A stretch of 64,000 nt of DNA from Liolophura sinensis. Its lineage: Eukaryota; Mollusca; Polyplacophora; Chitonida; Chitonidae. Both the position numbers and the translations under genes were made by a program. The notes beneath the pieces were generated by a model, which saw only the letters and a list, made by a program, of their open reading frames with translations, was not told where the DNA came from and did not search any database. Where the stretch lies: the NCBI RefSeq assembly GCF_032854445.1, contig NC_088301.1, forward strand, positions 21,509,808 through 21,573,807, given 5' to 3'. Shown piece by piece: positions 28,501 through 42,800 of this stretch (positions are counted from its first letter, which is position 1; every line of letters starts with the position of its first letter).

Positions 28501-31500
28501 TTCATTATATGGCATATCAATTGTATGTTTTATTAATGTTAAAGCAAATTATTAAAGGTGAATTTTTTTCAGAGCACGATGTCCTGAGGTCAATTTTTTT
28601 ATAAACGAGACTAGGTGAACGCCAAAGCAATACAGTCCTATTTTTATTTAGTAGGCCTACACATAGACAGAAATCGGCATATCATGTTACCACGGCAACA
28701 GCCGAATGGCACAACACATCCTCAACTTCGTATCTTTGAACCCACCAAAAAATTAAAATGTATTAAAGATTAAGTTACCGGTTTTTAAAATTTTCTGCAT
28801 ACAGAACAAATTATACTTACTGGTAATGCCAGGAAAGTGTTGAAGTAGTCGACAAACATGTCATCTGTGGCCAAGAAATCTTCCTGTCAACAAAAATACG
28901 ACATGCACTTAAAGGAAAACATCTTTAAAACTTGAAGTATGCATCTCTGAATAGACAACTTAAAACTATACATATATGTATTTTTTTTTTTTGATTTTTG
29001 TGAAAAGAGTTAAAGTTGCTCAAACACTAGGAATCTAAGGTAGGCTTTATGGACCATACTATCAGAGGTTAAGAACTCTGACACTGAATGTTGGAATAAT
29101 TCTTTTTATCCATGAGTGAAAGATTACTGAAATAAAGTTCCCAAAAATTTCTTCCTTCTGATGAAAATCAAGAAAAAAAAGGTGATGTGACATCAGAGTT
29201 CCTAGATACTGTCAGTATGGCCCATAATGCCCAACATAGTTTTCAAATATTTGAATACCTTTCAACACTCTTAAAAAAATCTGAAAAAATAAATGAAAGT
29301 ATTTGTAAGCATAGTTTTCAGTTATCTTTATGATGAACTTCACATCATATTTTATCTTTCTTTTACTTCAGCATTTCACAAGTAACATGTGAGGCATCAA
29401 TAATGCTAAATAACCTAAAATTTCGCTCATGACTAAGGTATGCACTTTGCTTGATTCTTGGAGTTCTTAGAAAAGCATTTTGAAATTTGCTTGGAAGGTA
29501 GGATGATATACTACTGGACAAATGTGGGTTTCAGTGTGGCAATTTAGGTACCCTAATTCCTATGCCTTTTCGCATATGAAAGTGTAACTTTCAATGCAAG
29601 ACACACTGAGCTACATGTACATTCGTTGGATTGACCAATTTCAGGGCTTCACAAAAAGTACAATTTAATCAGTGTACAAAGAATAATGCCTGGAGAATAT
29701 GCTTGAATAAACACCTTACAAACGTGTGAAAAGGCTGAACAATTGTAACAATAAAGTTTAATGGAATTTATTTAATATAGCACTTAAATATGCAAATATA
29801 CTAAAATGTTAACAGTCATTGTTGAAATGCATCACATGCATGTCATCTCTACTATAGCTTAAAAGTATGTGTAAATGACACTTATTCATTAAATCACCAT
29901 GCACATTGGCGGCTGAAATATTTCAAATGTGCCATATGCTAATCTCCAAGCAATCACTCAGCTGATTTGTACTGTAAATAGTAATGTTCTACACGTGCAT
30001 CAATCTCAAGAATGTTTTATAATCCAAGTGTCAATGATGCATATCATTATAAGTACTTGAGCATGTGTATGCATGACAACAGCTTTTGATAACTAATAGG
30101 ATTTGAACTCTCAACCTCATCGATACAACCACCTCAGAGAGGGTTCAGACTGTATCTTGAAGACTATAACTGTGCTAGCAAACTTTGTTCATGTTTTTCA
30201 CAACCAGTTTTAATCACTGGATGTTTCATTTATTTTATTTCGGTTTCCTCCCATCATAATGCTGGCCGCCATCTTTTTCACTTGCAAGTATTTGACAGCA
30301 ATCAGATTTCTGGAGGAAATCAGGAGGACTGCAGTTGACCACCACCCTTTGCCTGGCACGTAGCTTACAAACTTCCTCACTTTCAACCGTTGCCGAACTG
30401 GCAAGAGCTGGATTTGAACATGTGACCTCATCGTTTCGAAACTTACTGTTCAAATATACAGGTACATGTAGATCATACTACCTAGCCTGTTTGAATTTTT
30501 TTTTCATTAAGACCGTTTATTAAATTAATTAAAATTAACTTAGCTGCACTTTTTTGTTTTATTTTCTTCTGCTGGAATAAGCTTTACGGTGCTCAGAAGG
30601 TGCAAAAAGTAAAGTCTAAGCTTTACATGAACAGTTAAAATAAAACTGGTAATATGACCAGAGACCTTGGCCCAGTTTTCACAAAGAGTTGTATGCCTTT
30701 TTTTTTTTTTAAACAATTGTCGTACGATATTTTCTACGTTGATATTACCGTACCATTGTCATATATGTGCGATTATCGTACATGTACGACATCTTTGTGA
30801 AACTGGGACCAGAATGCATTAGTTATGTATGACCATTTGCCGACTGCCACATTGTGGTCGTTGTTCTAGCTGCTTTTACTGTCGTAATTCGTAGGCCTTT
30901 ATATTTAAGTTTCTCTGCAAATGTTCTAGTCAGAAAGGTCTATAAATATTGATGTTTGACATTACTTGCTACACACTGACTGTGGCCTTTTTCTACAATT
31001 ATTATGCAGTGCTGGCATTAAGCCAATATATACAAGTTTACAGCTGGTTGCCTTTACATGAATCATCTGAGGGCAATTCACAGAGAACACCTCAAAGACC
31101 ATTGTAATTTTCAAACACTGCACGTGGCCTGCCAATGTTGGTCATTTCAACTGTACATTGTTAGTTTAATGAAGCACCCAATGACAAGTGATGACCTTTT
31201 TGAAGAGGGTATTCAACCTTGAGGGTAATACTGAAGTCAGTGACAATACATGTAGTGAGAGTCTTATTTTTCAAGGTCAAAACATCGCAAGGTCACACCC
31301 CAGTGATAACTTTTACAGGCCTGTTAAACATCCCTAGATACCATGTACATGTATCAAAGGCAGAAAAATGCCAAATACTGGCAGATCCTCTCTTGACAAT
31401 TACTTTGCCTATATAAACTTCTTTGATGATCAAATAAATGCATGAATTAATAATTAATAGATGTATAATGAAGTATAATTTTTTAACTTCCCAGTCAGAA

Positions 31501-34500
31501 AAGATAACAACTGATTCAAAAGATTTCAGTTGTTTAGGTCTAGATGGAAAACATATATATGGTACTTGTTTTTTTACTGGAAATGTATACAGGTAGTTAG
31601 GGAAGTTAGGAAATTATGTTTCTTTGGAGAAGAATGAATGAATTATTATTATGACGTAAAGCTTTGGGAAAGAAGTTTTTGCAGTACATGAGATATCCAG
31701 TCAAACCAAATCAGTGTTAATTAAGCTTTATAAATGGCAACCCAGCTCAAATATAATTTGACAGGAATGTTTAGGCCTACACATTATATGCTCATATGAA
31801 CTATCGAATGAAGTCTATTATTTATCCCAAAATAAGCTGTAGACACTAACACAGCCTTAGAAAATGCACTTTGTGTGCAGGGTATGGGATATTTCACAAT
31901 TTATATCTCTCCCTGCATACTGACAAAATTTAATTTCGCTTGTCGCACTCAACACCACTTCACCCCTGCGATGGAGGCCATCATTATTTTGTGAGGAAAC
32001 CGAGCAGAGCCCAGGGGAAACCCACGACCATCTGCAGGTTGCTGACAGACATTCCTACATATGGAAAGGAAACCAGCATGAGCTGGACTTGAACTCACAG
32101 TGATCACATATAACTCACATATGTTGCACTAGCACTCTAACCACTAGGCAATAGAGGCCCCTTACTTGAATACTTATAAAATACTACATGAATAAACATG
32201 TAATATCTTGTGTAGTCCAAATACATGCCATGTAATAGGACAAGTTGTTATCAATGGCAATTAAATTCCTCTCCAAGTGAGGTGTGCCAATACTTCTACA
32301 AAGGGAGGGATTTGTGTCTACATGGGCTGAGATTGAAACAGTATGTATGTAGATCTATTCACCTAGAGACAGGTAACAATGTAAACACTGTACAAACAGG
32401 TAACACAGGGAGTGGGTACAGTGTAGACACTGCATGTACTAACAGCTACTAACATATACAAAAAGGTAAACATGGAGTGGTAACAGTGTACACACTGTAC
32501 TAGCACTTAAACATAAAACCCGGGGTGGTAAGAGTGTGCACACCTTACTAACAGGTAAACATAACATCTGGGGTGGTGAGAGTGTACACACTTTAATAAC
32601 AGGTGAACACAACACCTGGGGTGGTAAGAGTGTACACAATGTACCAACAGGTAAACATAAGATCTGGGATGGTAAGAGTGTACACACTGTACTAACAGGC
32701 AAACTTAAAATCTGGGATGGTAAGAGTGTACATACTGTACTAACAGGCAAACTTAAAATCTGGGATGGTAAGAGTGTACACACTGTACTAACAGGCAAAC
32801 TTAAAATCTGGGATGGTAAGAGTGTACACACTGTACTAACAGGCAAACTTAAAATCTGGGATGGTAAGAGTGTACACACTGAGAGTGGTGCACATTGTAT
32901 GTGGCCTTTACATGACAAATGTTCAAAACAAGACCTGTCAATGTTATCAGCATGACACATTGGAACACTGGGTATGATAAGCTTGTAATGATGGATTCCT
33001 TGATTTCCAGGCAACACCTACATACAGCTCTTCCAGAAATCTACTCCACTAATGTCCCTACCTTGCATATACTTCTTTAAATAAAGTGTGTTTTTTTCCC
33101 CCATAATTTGTGCTGTTTCCTTGTGCCGCATGTCCACTGGTAAAATCATGTCACAGCTGAAAAAACATGAACATTCTTCATGTGTGTTTGATCACATGTA
33201 TATGCTACCAATATTCACTGATACTCTGTACAAAGTGCTCTGTCAATGCTGAGTACTTCGGCAACTGAGAGTACTGTCTTTAACTCGTCCAATTTAAAGC
33301 CCACATTTTGCCTACCAGAACTGCATACCAGAAACCAAAAGATGAAATATATGTGAAGGTCTCTACCGTATACTTTCTTTCCTTGTGCAAATTTTTCAGT
33401 CATACAGTACAAGTGCATTGCGTACATGTGAGGTAGAAACGAACTCGCTTTGTCTGAATTCTCTTTGTCTGAACTCCCTTTGTCTGATCAGTTCTTGTTA
33501 TTTATTTACAGATGTAATTTACAAATTATTCATTAAGTCAATAGCTTTTTTTCTATAATTCAAAAGAACCCATGTGAACATGTCCAATCACCTTAAGATG
33601 TAAGACTCACTGATAACTTCTGAGGACAGCTCATGCCGCTTAAGGGAGGAGGTGGAGAGCTGGCCATGGTTTTGTGGTTAAAAGCACTAGCTGTTCAGTC
33701 TCTATTACACCCAAGGTGTGGGTTCAAACCTAGCACTGGACAAAAAAAATTGTAGATTCTCCTGCAATTACTGCATATGGGGCTTTGGTGGCAATAAATG
33801 GCAATTTGCACAGCTAATGTTCATTGACTGAATTCCACCATTGTGGTGTACATGTACATGCCTGTACATATGACACAATACGAAAATTCATAGGTAACTT
33901 GCCCAAAGTCAGTGGTTTATACACTCTGGTTCTCTTCACCCACAAAATTGAACACCATTGAAAAATGAAAAATTCTTGAGTGTGGAGTTCAGCAAAAATC
34001 AAATAAATAAATAAATAAACAAAGATATAATGAATTCAAAGCAAAGCAATCGTTCAATTCTTGCAGATCCTCTGCCTCCAACGACGAATTGATATATATA
34101 TATATATATATATATACAATGATGACAGCTATGACGAGACACTAACCTGACCTTGTCAAACTTTATTATTAATTGTTCAAAGAAAAAAGAGGTGCTCATG
34201 AACTTTTTAAGCTATCAACAATATTACACTGGGAGCAATCTCTCAGCGCATGTGCTATACGCAGTGTGCTGTCAACACCTTTTGATATGTCAGGTAGTGC
34301 AAATGTTAGTGATGCAAGAATAACATCAGAAAGGGTTAACGGTGCACTGTTTGTAGTGTGCACATGTGCAAGAGTCGCCAAAAACTTCCTTAAAGTATTC
34401 TTTGCTTTAAACCATCCTTAAAAGTGTTCTTTGCTTTAAACCATTCGTAAAGTACTCTTTGCTGGGACCCATCACTAAAAAATAGGGTTGATTTGTACTC

Positions 34501-37500
34501 AATAAGGGAATTTTTTTATTCCTTACCATAAAAAAGACAAAGATTTTAAACAAAATAACCTTCAAGTTGAGAGAAAGAGAAAGAAAAATAAAAAGAGAAA
34601 TTCCAAAAGCCCCCCAAAAATTAGTGTGTCCCTTTTTAGGAGGGTCATTTGGGTTACCCCAACGAACTCATTCTTAATAATGGCCTGGTCATTTTGAATT
34701 TCTACAACCTTGGTCTATCTGTCAATGGACAATGCTTTCAATTTCCTTGGTCTTCTTAGCAGTATTTAAAGTGTAATGCACAGTTCTGTATGACAACTTC
34801 TCTTAAACCCTTTAAACACTCTTGTTCAAAGGATAAGATATTAAAGAGCTAAAATGTCATATAAAAGAAGACATTTAAAGAAAAACTAAATAAAATAATA
34901 TATGACATTATGATAATATAAGGAAAAAACATCTGAAGCCTGGGCAAACACATCAGCCATTTAAGTCTCTGGGAATCCTTATATTTATGATTAATTCTTA
35001 TATTTGATTAATGTACGGATTAAGTGGTAAAGTGGATTATGGTATAAGTGGATTAACGGACTTTGACCTTACATTCAAGAAAATCATTGCTATTTGAGTT
35101 GATGTAAAAAGGCACATTTTAACATCTTTTGTTATACATACATCATATAAATAGACATAAGGTCTGCACACCAAGTAAAGCATGGACATTTCTTGGCAAT
35201 TAAAACTGTTTTAAATAAACAATTAGCCCAAAGGTCAAAGAGCCCATTGAAATCAAAATATCTGTGTTAGCGCGGGCAACATGTATCGCACTTTGTTTCT
35301 TGTTACCGTCACCAGCCTGCACACCATTTTATTCCCTACATGGAGACTCATCATTTTCTTTCTTGGCTGGAAATTATCAAAAAAGGCGGCATTATCACAT
35401 AACCTGAATATTTACTTACAAGCCAAAAAAATAATCCATCTATTTTCATGACCATATATGCATTCAGTATGTATAGCATACCCTTCCCCCCATGATACTG
35501 ATGTCCACATTTTTCGTGATGTCATAAGTACCACATATACATGACACTGTGGCAGCTCAACTACTCTAAATTACTCTCATCTTGGCCAGTACAGCTTTGA
35601 ACTGGTCAAATACAACTGTGAACTTGCCAAATACAACTTTCAACTCTGCCAAAACAACTGTGAACTTGGCCAACGCAACTTTGATCTCAGCCAATACAAC
35701 TTTCAACTCAACCAATACCACTTTCAACTCGGCCAATACAACTCTGAACTTGGCCAATGCAACTTTGGACTTGGCCAATGCAACTTTGATCTCAGCCAAT
35801 ACAACTTTCAACTCAACCAATACCACTTTCAACTCGGCCAATACAACTCTGAACTTGATCAATACAACTTTGAATTCGACCAAAACCAATTAGCTTTCAG
35901 CTCAACCAATGCCACTTTCAACTCAGCCAATACAACTCTGAACTTGATCAATACAACTTTGAATTCGACCAAAACCAAGTAGCGTTCAGCTCAACCAATG
36001 CCACTTTCAACTCGGCCAATACAACTCTGAACTTGATCAATACAACTTTGAATTCGACCAAAACCAAGTAGCTTTCAGCTCAACCAATGCCACTTTCAAC
36101 TTGGCCAATACAACTCTGAACTTGATCAATACAACTTTGAATTTGACCAAAACCAAGTAGCTTTCAGCTCAACCAATACCACTTTCAACTCGGCCAATAC
36201 AACTCTGAACTTGATCAATACAACTTTGAATTCGACCAAAACCAAGTAGCTTTCTGCTCAACCAATGCCACTTTCAACTTGGCCAATACAACTCTGAACT
36301 TGATCAATACAACTTTGAATTCGACCAAAACCAAGTAGCTTTCAGCTCAACCAATGCCACTTTCAACTTGGCCAATACAACTCTGAACTTGATCAATACA
36401 ACTTTGAATTCGACCAAAACCAAGTAGCTTTCAGCTCAACCAATACCACTTTCAACTCGGCCAATACAACTCTGAATTTGATCAATACAACTTTGAATTC
36501 GACCAAAACCAAGTAGCTTTCAGCTCAACCAATGCCACTTTCAACTTGGCCAATACAACTCTGAACTTGATCAATACAACTTTGAATTCGACCAAAACCA
36601 AGTAGCTTTCAGCTCAACCAATACCACTTTCAACTCGGCCAATACAACTCTGAACTTGATCAATACAACTTTGAATTCGACCAAAACCAAGTAGCTTTCA
36701 GCTTAACCAATGCCACTTTCAACTCAGCCAATACAGCCTTGCTCTTAAGGTCTGTAATTTGTCAGTCCACATTGTCTTTATTCAAGTATTAATTAATATA
36801 CAGAGTCAATTAGTAACACAGTGAAGTGTTTTTAATATTATAGGACCCAATAGCTAATATGTGAGGTGATAAGAAAGAATTAAAAAGTATGATCCAGTTA
36901 TACTAAATGTACCCAAGTTTATACGCTGTAGGACTGGTAGGTGTCAACTGGTACTACATATATGTAATTAGCTGACAATGGAGAACTGGGAAATTGGTCC
37001 ACTTACCAGCCTTTTCTCTGCCTCTTTGATCTGAAGGCCTGCCATGCTGTCGACAGTAAGTAATTCCACAAGATATCAAGAAATCCTCACAGATATCATC
37101 AGGAGTTTTTAGTGCTAGAGAAGCCTAGCACTGGTGCCATGTTTAACCCAGCCTAACAAAGAGCCATAGTATGTGTGGTCTGCACCCGACCAGGTAGGCC
37201 TATACACAGCAATCACCAGCTGTACAAAGGGCTTACCCTACCAGTTTAGCGCTCCACTCAGCCAGGCTTGCCGGGTAGTTACCCACTATACCTCAATGAC
37301 TTGTCTTGACAAATCAAAGCCAATCTTTTACTAGCTTTCTCTGAGAGGATTATCTCCCCACTGGATTATGTCTATTGTCAGTGTTAAATCAGATTTGCAC
37401 GAATAGCTATTGACACGGTGCAGCCCTAAAAACCCTTAATCCACCTTATCCGTGCATGGTCAAATATGGTCAGTTTGGAGACAAGCTAATAATATTGTCT

Positions 37501-39765
37501 CATAAGCAGCTATAAGCAGCAGTTAAACATCATAGATGGCTGACACCTTTAATCAGCAATCTCATTCCATGAAGCGATTTTTGAAAGAACGCGAAGGTTA
37601 ATATTTCAACATGGTGCCCCAGAGGTTCAAATCGGGAATGATATGTCTTCTCACAATAGCTGCAATGTCTTCCCAGTTGTAGCTTCTAGAATCCAACGAT
37701 GCCTGTTTCAATCCCATTTCTCAAATTTTGACTTGAAATCTTCCTGTAAAACCTTATTTTGTGACTCAGGAGCCTCTCACCAATGCGGTCGCTGTGAGTT
37801 CAAGTCTTCCTCTTTGGCTGTACGTGGCAAGGTCTGACAGCAACCTGTGGATGGTCGTGGGTTTCCCCTGGGCTTGCCCAGTTTCCACCCACCATAATGC
37901 TGGCCGCTGTCGTATAAGTGAAATATTCTTGAGTACCGCACCAATTAAATAAATAAATAAATAAATAAAACCTTATTTTGGAATCTGCCCTTGATCATTC
38001 ACTTTAAATGTGATGTACCTTTCATCCTTATAGGGAATGTAAATTAACAAACGTTTTTGTGCACTACTTTGTACTTTGTTACAATCACATGCTCACAATC
38101 ACATGTGAGATAAGGTCTACTTATCTCACAAAAAATCATGCACAAAAGAAATGCTTGTCAATGTAAAATAAAGATAAAAACTATGAATTTTATACAGACA
38201 TTATACTCTATTATGAAATAGTAAATTTCGGTGCAATTTCTGGACCTTTTAACATGATTTTGGAGACAAAACTATTGCTTTGGCCAATTTCAAGGCTTCT
38301 CAAAAAGTGTTATTCTACACAGAATAATGCCTTTAGAATATGCTTGAATAAACACCTTGCAAACATGTGAAAAGGGTTGAAGAATTAGGGTGGAGTCTGA
38401 TAGTAGGCAAAGAAAATGTTAAACACCTATATGTGTATATTTCCCAAACAGATACCACACAGTATACACTGAGACTATAACTACGTCCTAGGCAACCACA
38501 GACAAACAAGGCACTTAGTTGAATTTATTCTTGACTGTTTACAGCTAAAAGGCCTCTCTGAGCAAGAAATGGTAAAGGCTTCGGAAGACTGTTAAATGAT
38601 TAAACATAAAGTGTTAATACAAGGCCGACGAACAATCCATTAAACTGATCCCACTTTGACAAGTCCATTCATCGGGGTTATCAGTCAATGCCTTGCTTTC
38701 ATATCACTATCTTAACATGTGTAAATAAGTTGTTGGTACAACACGGTTTAGGTAAATTATCTCTTGACAAAATAGCGGACGCCAGCCATGGTGATTTGTG
38801 CTCTGCTGTGATACATCGTGTCATGTTTACAGCTAGCGTGTGATCAAACGCTTAAGTGCCGCAAAACGGTCTAAACGAGACTACATATACAGGCCGATCA
38901 AGATCAGGGTGTGATCAGGGTCGTGACAACATCTACGCATGTCCTCCCATCATGGCCGCACCACATGCGATCTAGAAGCGCGTAGAATGGGCGGATGATA
39001 CGCGCAAAGTATATCGTTAGCATCGGGCAGTACTGTATATACAGTACACTTATACAATCGTGATATGACCGGGCCTGCTGGTTTGATACGATCAGCTATT
39101 AGAGACTGGTCTGACGTTAGGTTTGGCAAACTTCGTTCGTCCAACTACGATAAATCAAATGGGGCCATCTGGTACTATCAGTCTCTTCTAATACCTACAA
39201 GTTTATGTTTAGATTGTACCTCACCTCACAAGTTGCGGACAAATTCAGCACCCATCCACATCATGTAAATCTTTAAACAAAATTTTTCCTCGATGGTTTC
39301 ACCCAGAAACAGGACTACACGCGAATTAACCAACTGAGGACGGAAGCTTTCCATGTTTTCCAGCTGACCACGTGTTTGAAAAAAAAAAACAATGGCAACA
39401 TAGATGGCGCTGTGTTGAGTAGGGCCCTACATTTCAGCATATAGTAGACATAGTTACCATGCTACATTTCCACAAATAGTTCAAATGCATAAAATATTAT
39501 TTCTATCAAAACTTACCTCCCATGCCTTTCCTCGTTTTTCTATAGCTATGGAATTTTGCTGTTCTCTGAAATAGGGCCTACCTGTACACCTGAAACACCT
39601 GAGTCGAGATAAAAGCGGCCTAAATAGGCCTACTAGCTTAGGCTACATAGGCCTACATATACATATGTACATGTACACGTAGGCCTACCATTAACCTATG
39701 CGTAGACAGGCCCAGGTGCATATCGATAGGTCTACCCAATCACAGATTCTTTTTGCTGAATTACG

Positions 39766-39839
<74 letters not shown>

Positions 39840-42800
39840 TATGAAAATTTGTACCAGTGTAACTGAGTTCATATGATGTAATTTAGTTTACGGGAACCGA
39901 AACTGATTTAAATCTTTTTTCCATAGAACTAGTGGTTTAATGTGCGGATTGATTGTTTTTTGCATCGCATTATAGTTGTTACCAATCGCTGGGACACACC
40001 AGGTGGGAGTTCAAAACCGGTCTTCGATTGGGAATTAGTGGATTGTTTCGAGCTCTCACTGTTGCGGGGCCTTGGTGAGAATAAACGTTAATAATTTGTT
40101 TGTAGAAAACCACTTACCCTGCCATATGATGTGCACAAAGTCAGTCTATAACTTGTCAAACGTCGGTGCATGGTTTATCCCAGACAGCTTACTCCAGTTT
40201 CCTTCACCATCGTACTTAAGCAAAAAATTCTTGATTTATTAAACAACAATACAGCAACTAAATAACATTTGTTTAACATCAAACTGGTCCTGTAGGCCTA
40301 TGTATACATACTCTGTTTCTTATCCGGACATTAGAACTGATTAAAATTTAGGATTTCCATGGTATGTACCCTACCCTAACTGGGGCGAATGTCCTGGGTC
40401 TCCTGCAGGTAACTTCATACACGTGGCCACTGAAGCAGCTGTTCAGTACAGATCTACATGTACATGGCCACTGAAGCAGTTGTTCAGTATAGATTTACAT
40501 GTATATAGGCCACTTAAGCAGTTGTTCCGTATAGATCTACATGTATATAGGCCACTGAAGCGGTTGTTCAGTACAGATCTACATGTACATAGCATAGGCC
40601 CACAAGTGTAGTACATCCTTGGGAAGGCTTAAAATTGTAAAATAAGACAACATAAATCTAGATGCTGAAATAATATACTGTACAATATTACACTCAAGTT
40701 TGTCCGTTTGAAATTGGGATTTCAAACACTGATATATTCTGAAATTAAATTAGGATTCCGTCCTTTGCATACGCACATTATTCTAATTCCTCAACCTTTT
40801 CGCACATGAAGGAGTAACTTTCAGTGCAATTTACGCACATTTTGATTTGATTTTGAAGACAAAACTACATTGGTTGGATGGGCGAGTTTCAGGGCTTCAC
40901 AAAAAGTATAATTTTATCAATCGAAACAGAATAATGCCTTCAGAATATGCTTAAGTAAACACCTGGCAAACATACAAAAAGGTTGAAGAATTACACTCAA
41001 AAAATCAATCTGTTAATTTTAACAGAAAGTTTGTTGTCTGAGTGGGGCTAGAATGTATTCAGTTATTGAAACACAGTGTTATGTCATATTCAACAGAATA
41101 CTATCTTAGTCTAATAGAATCTTTATGTTGAATTAACAGAATATATGAGTTACATTTAACAGAATAACCTGTTACAATAGCTGAATACATTTTAGCATCA
41201 CTCAGATAAGACTTTCTGTTAACTTTAACAGATAATTAATTTGAGACTAAATTAATAAAATGTATGACTGTGTAATTATAACACAGCGACCGGGAGATGG
41301 CTCCTAAAGGAAAGATTACACTCAGCAAAGATCGCTATACATGTATTCGCTTCATTGGTTCGTTTTAAACAAATAGGTCCTACAAGGGCTTTAAAAACAC
41401 ATTCTCACGCCATTCGTGTAGGTATCGTATGCCTCACTTACACCAAGCTCAACACCAACCCCGACCCCCAACCCCACCCCCACTTCCACCCCTCCGACCA
41501 TACACCATTCCCTCTGCAAGCAGTTCACTGCATTGAGTTATGAAAACGATAATTGTTTTGCGAAGAATGGGAAACAATTGCGCATAAACACTACAGATTA
41601 TTTGCAAGTCCATTTAAATATTCAAATTGTTAGCTCTAAAATTCATATGTGCATGTAGATTTTCAGAATGGAATTTAAGAGTAGGCCTATAGCGACATTT
41701 TGTGTTACATTGGACGTACGGGTACACCTCTTTAACTGGAGGCATTGGTTGTCTCCCTGATATATCACATTTCACACTGGGCAGCTCGAGCCTAGATACC
41801 TACAACATAATGTGGCCAAAGTGTCGTACGTTATATCTGCTTTAAACATGATACTGACATTTGATCTCGTATACAGAAATATAAAACGACGTGGATCTAA
41901 ATATATCCCACATTATAACCATTGCAGATATATATCTCAATGTACACTGAATAGCATGCTAGCTAAGTCTATGTCAAACTCAGTGCTTATGTTCTCTGAA
42001 TTCCTGGGGTATGTACTAGTTAAGCCCTTATCCAAGTGCCCTTGCATTTTAAATACATGTATGTATATAGGCTTGGAATATATTAAATGGTAAAATGGTC
42101 AACATGTTAAAGAGTACCCTGGGAGACTAGGGGTTTTATCTTATCACCCGATTTCACACTCCTTTTTCATCCCAGACACTTTTACAGAACTACATCAAAA
42201 GGATTCAATTTAGGCAAGGTACCAGACTGAAATACATTCTGGGCAGAGACAGTGCAAAATATCTTACTGACACTTTCGATCATTCCATATTGTAGCGACC
42301 TGAGACATAAGTTTGTACTCGAAAAATTCCCAAGTGTGCACAATATTTGCCAGATTTAAATATGTATAATTCTATAATTTAGTTTACTGTGAGGATATCA
42401 AGTGACCGATTGTTTTGCGCTTTGAATGTTAAATTTTCCCTTTTTGGTGAAACACGGAGAACGAAAACGTAGTTAAACGTCTGTCTACGTATGACAGATA
42501 TCTCGGCCCCGTTGCTTTTCTTAATACATTGAATAAATTTACTCTAAATTACATCATCAAAACTTGTATGAAGAATGAATGAATGAATGCTTATAGTTTA
42601 ACGTCGTACTCAACAATTTTCCAGTCATATGGCGACGAGGAGTCATTAGGTGAGTGTGCATATACTGTGTCTTCTTTTTGCAGAGCGATTCCATGTCGCT
42701 AAAGTGCTGTCGCCACTGAAGCATCATGCCGAAGACACCAGGCATGACACCTCACCCAGTGACACTATACTGATACCAGGCCACCTTGCCCTCTTTTGAC

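Larger units (their letters stand above)
27223..28820. other. RGS22 intron with two SINE A copies
   Basis: SINE copies at 27,319 and 27,995 are listed separately. The rest is AT-rich without coding signal. Confidence 0.6.
28884..37006. other. RGS22 intron, 8.1 kb, many repeats
   Basis: Contains MITEs at 29,554 and 30,669, SINE fragments at 31,940 and 33,664, and minisatellites at 32,370 and 35,590, listed separately. No family exon was found. Confidence 0.6.

Noticed and set aside
32439-33017. 192-codon minus-strand and 139-codon plus-strand frames
   Set aside because: Both are produced by the 48-bp repeat, whose length is a multiple of three.
35566-35893. About 105-codon frames on both strands
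   Set aside because: Minisatellite monomers without stops; hydrophobic or Asn/Thr echoes only.
39517-39565. Possible 49-nt minus-strand exon with CTATTTCAG acceptor and GTAAGT donor
   Set aside because: As a cassette it would shift frame between the flanking phase-0 exons, and as a first exon its ATG is in the wrong phase. It remains possible only as an untranslated exon.
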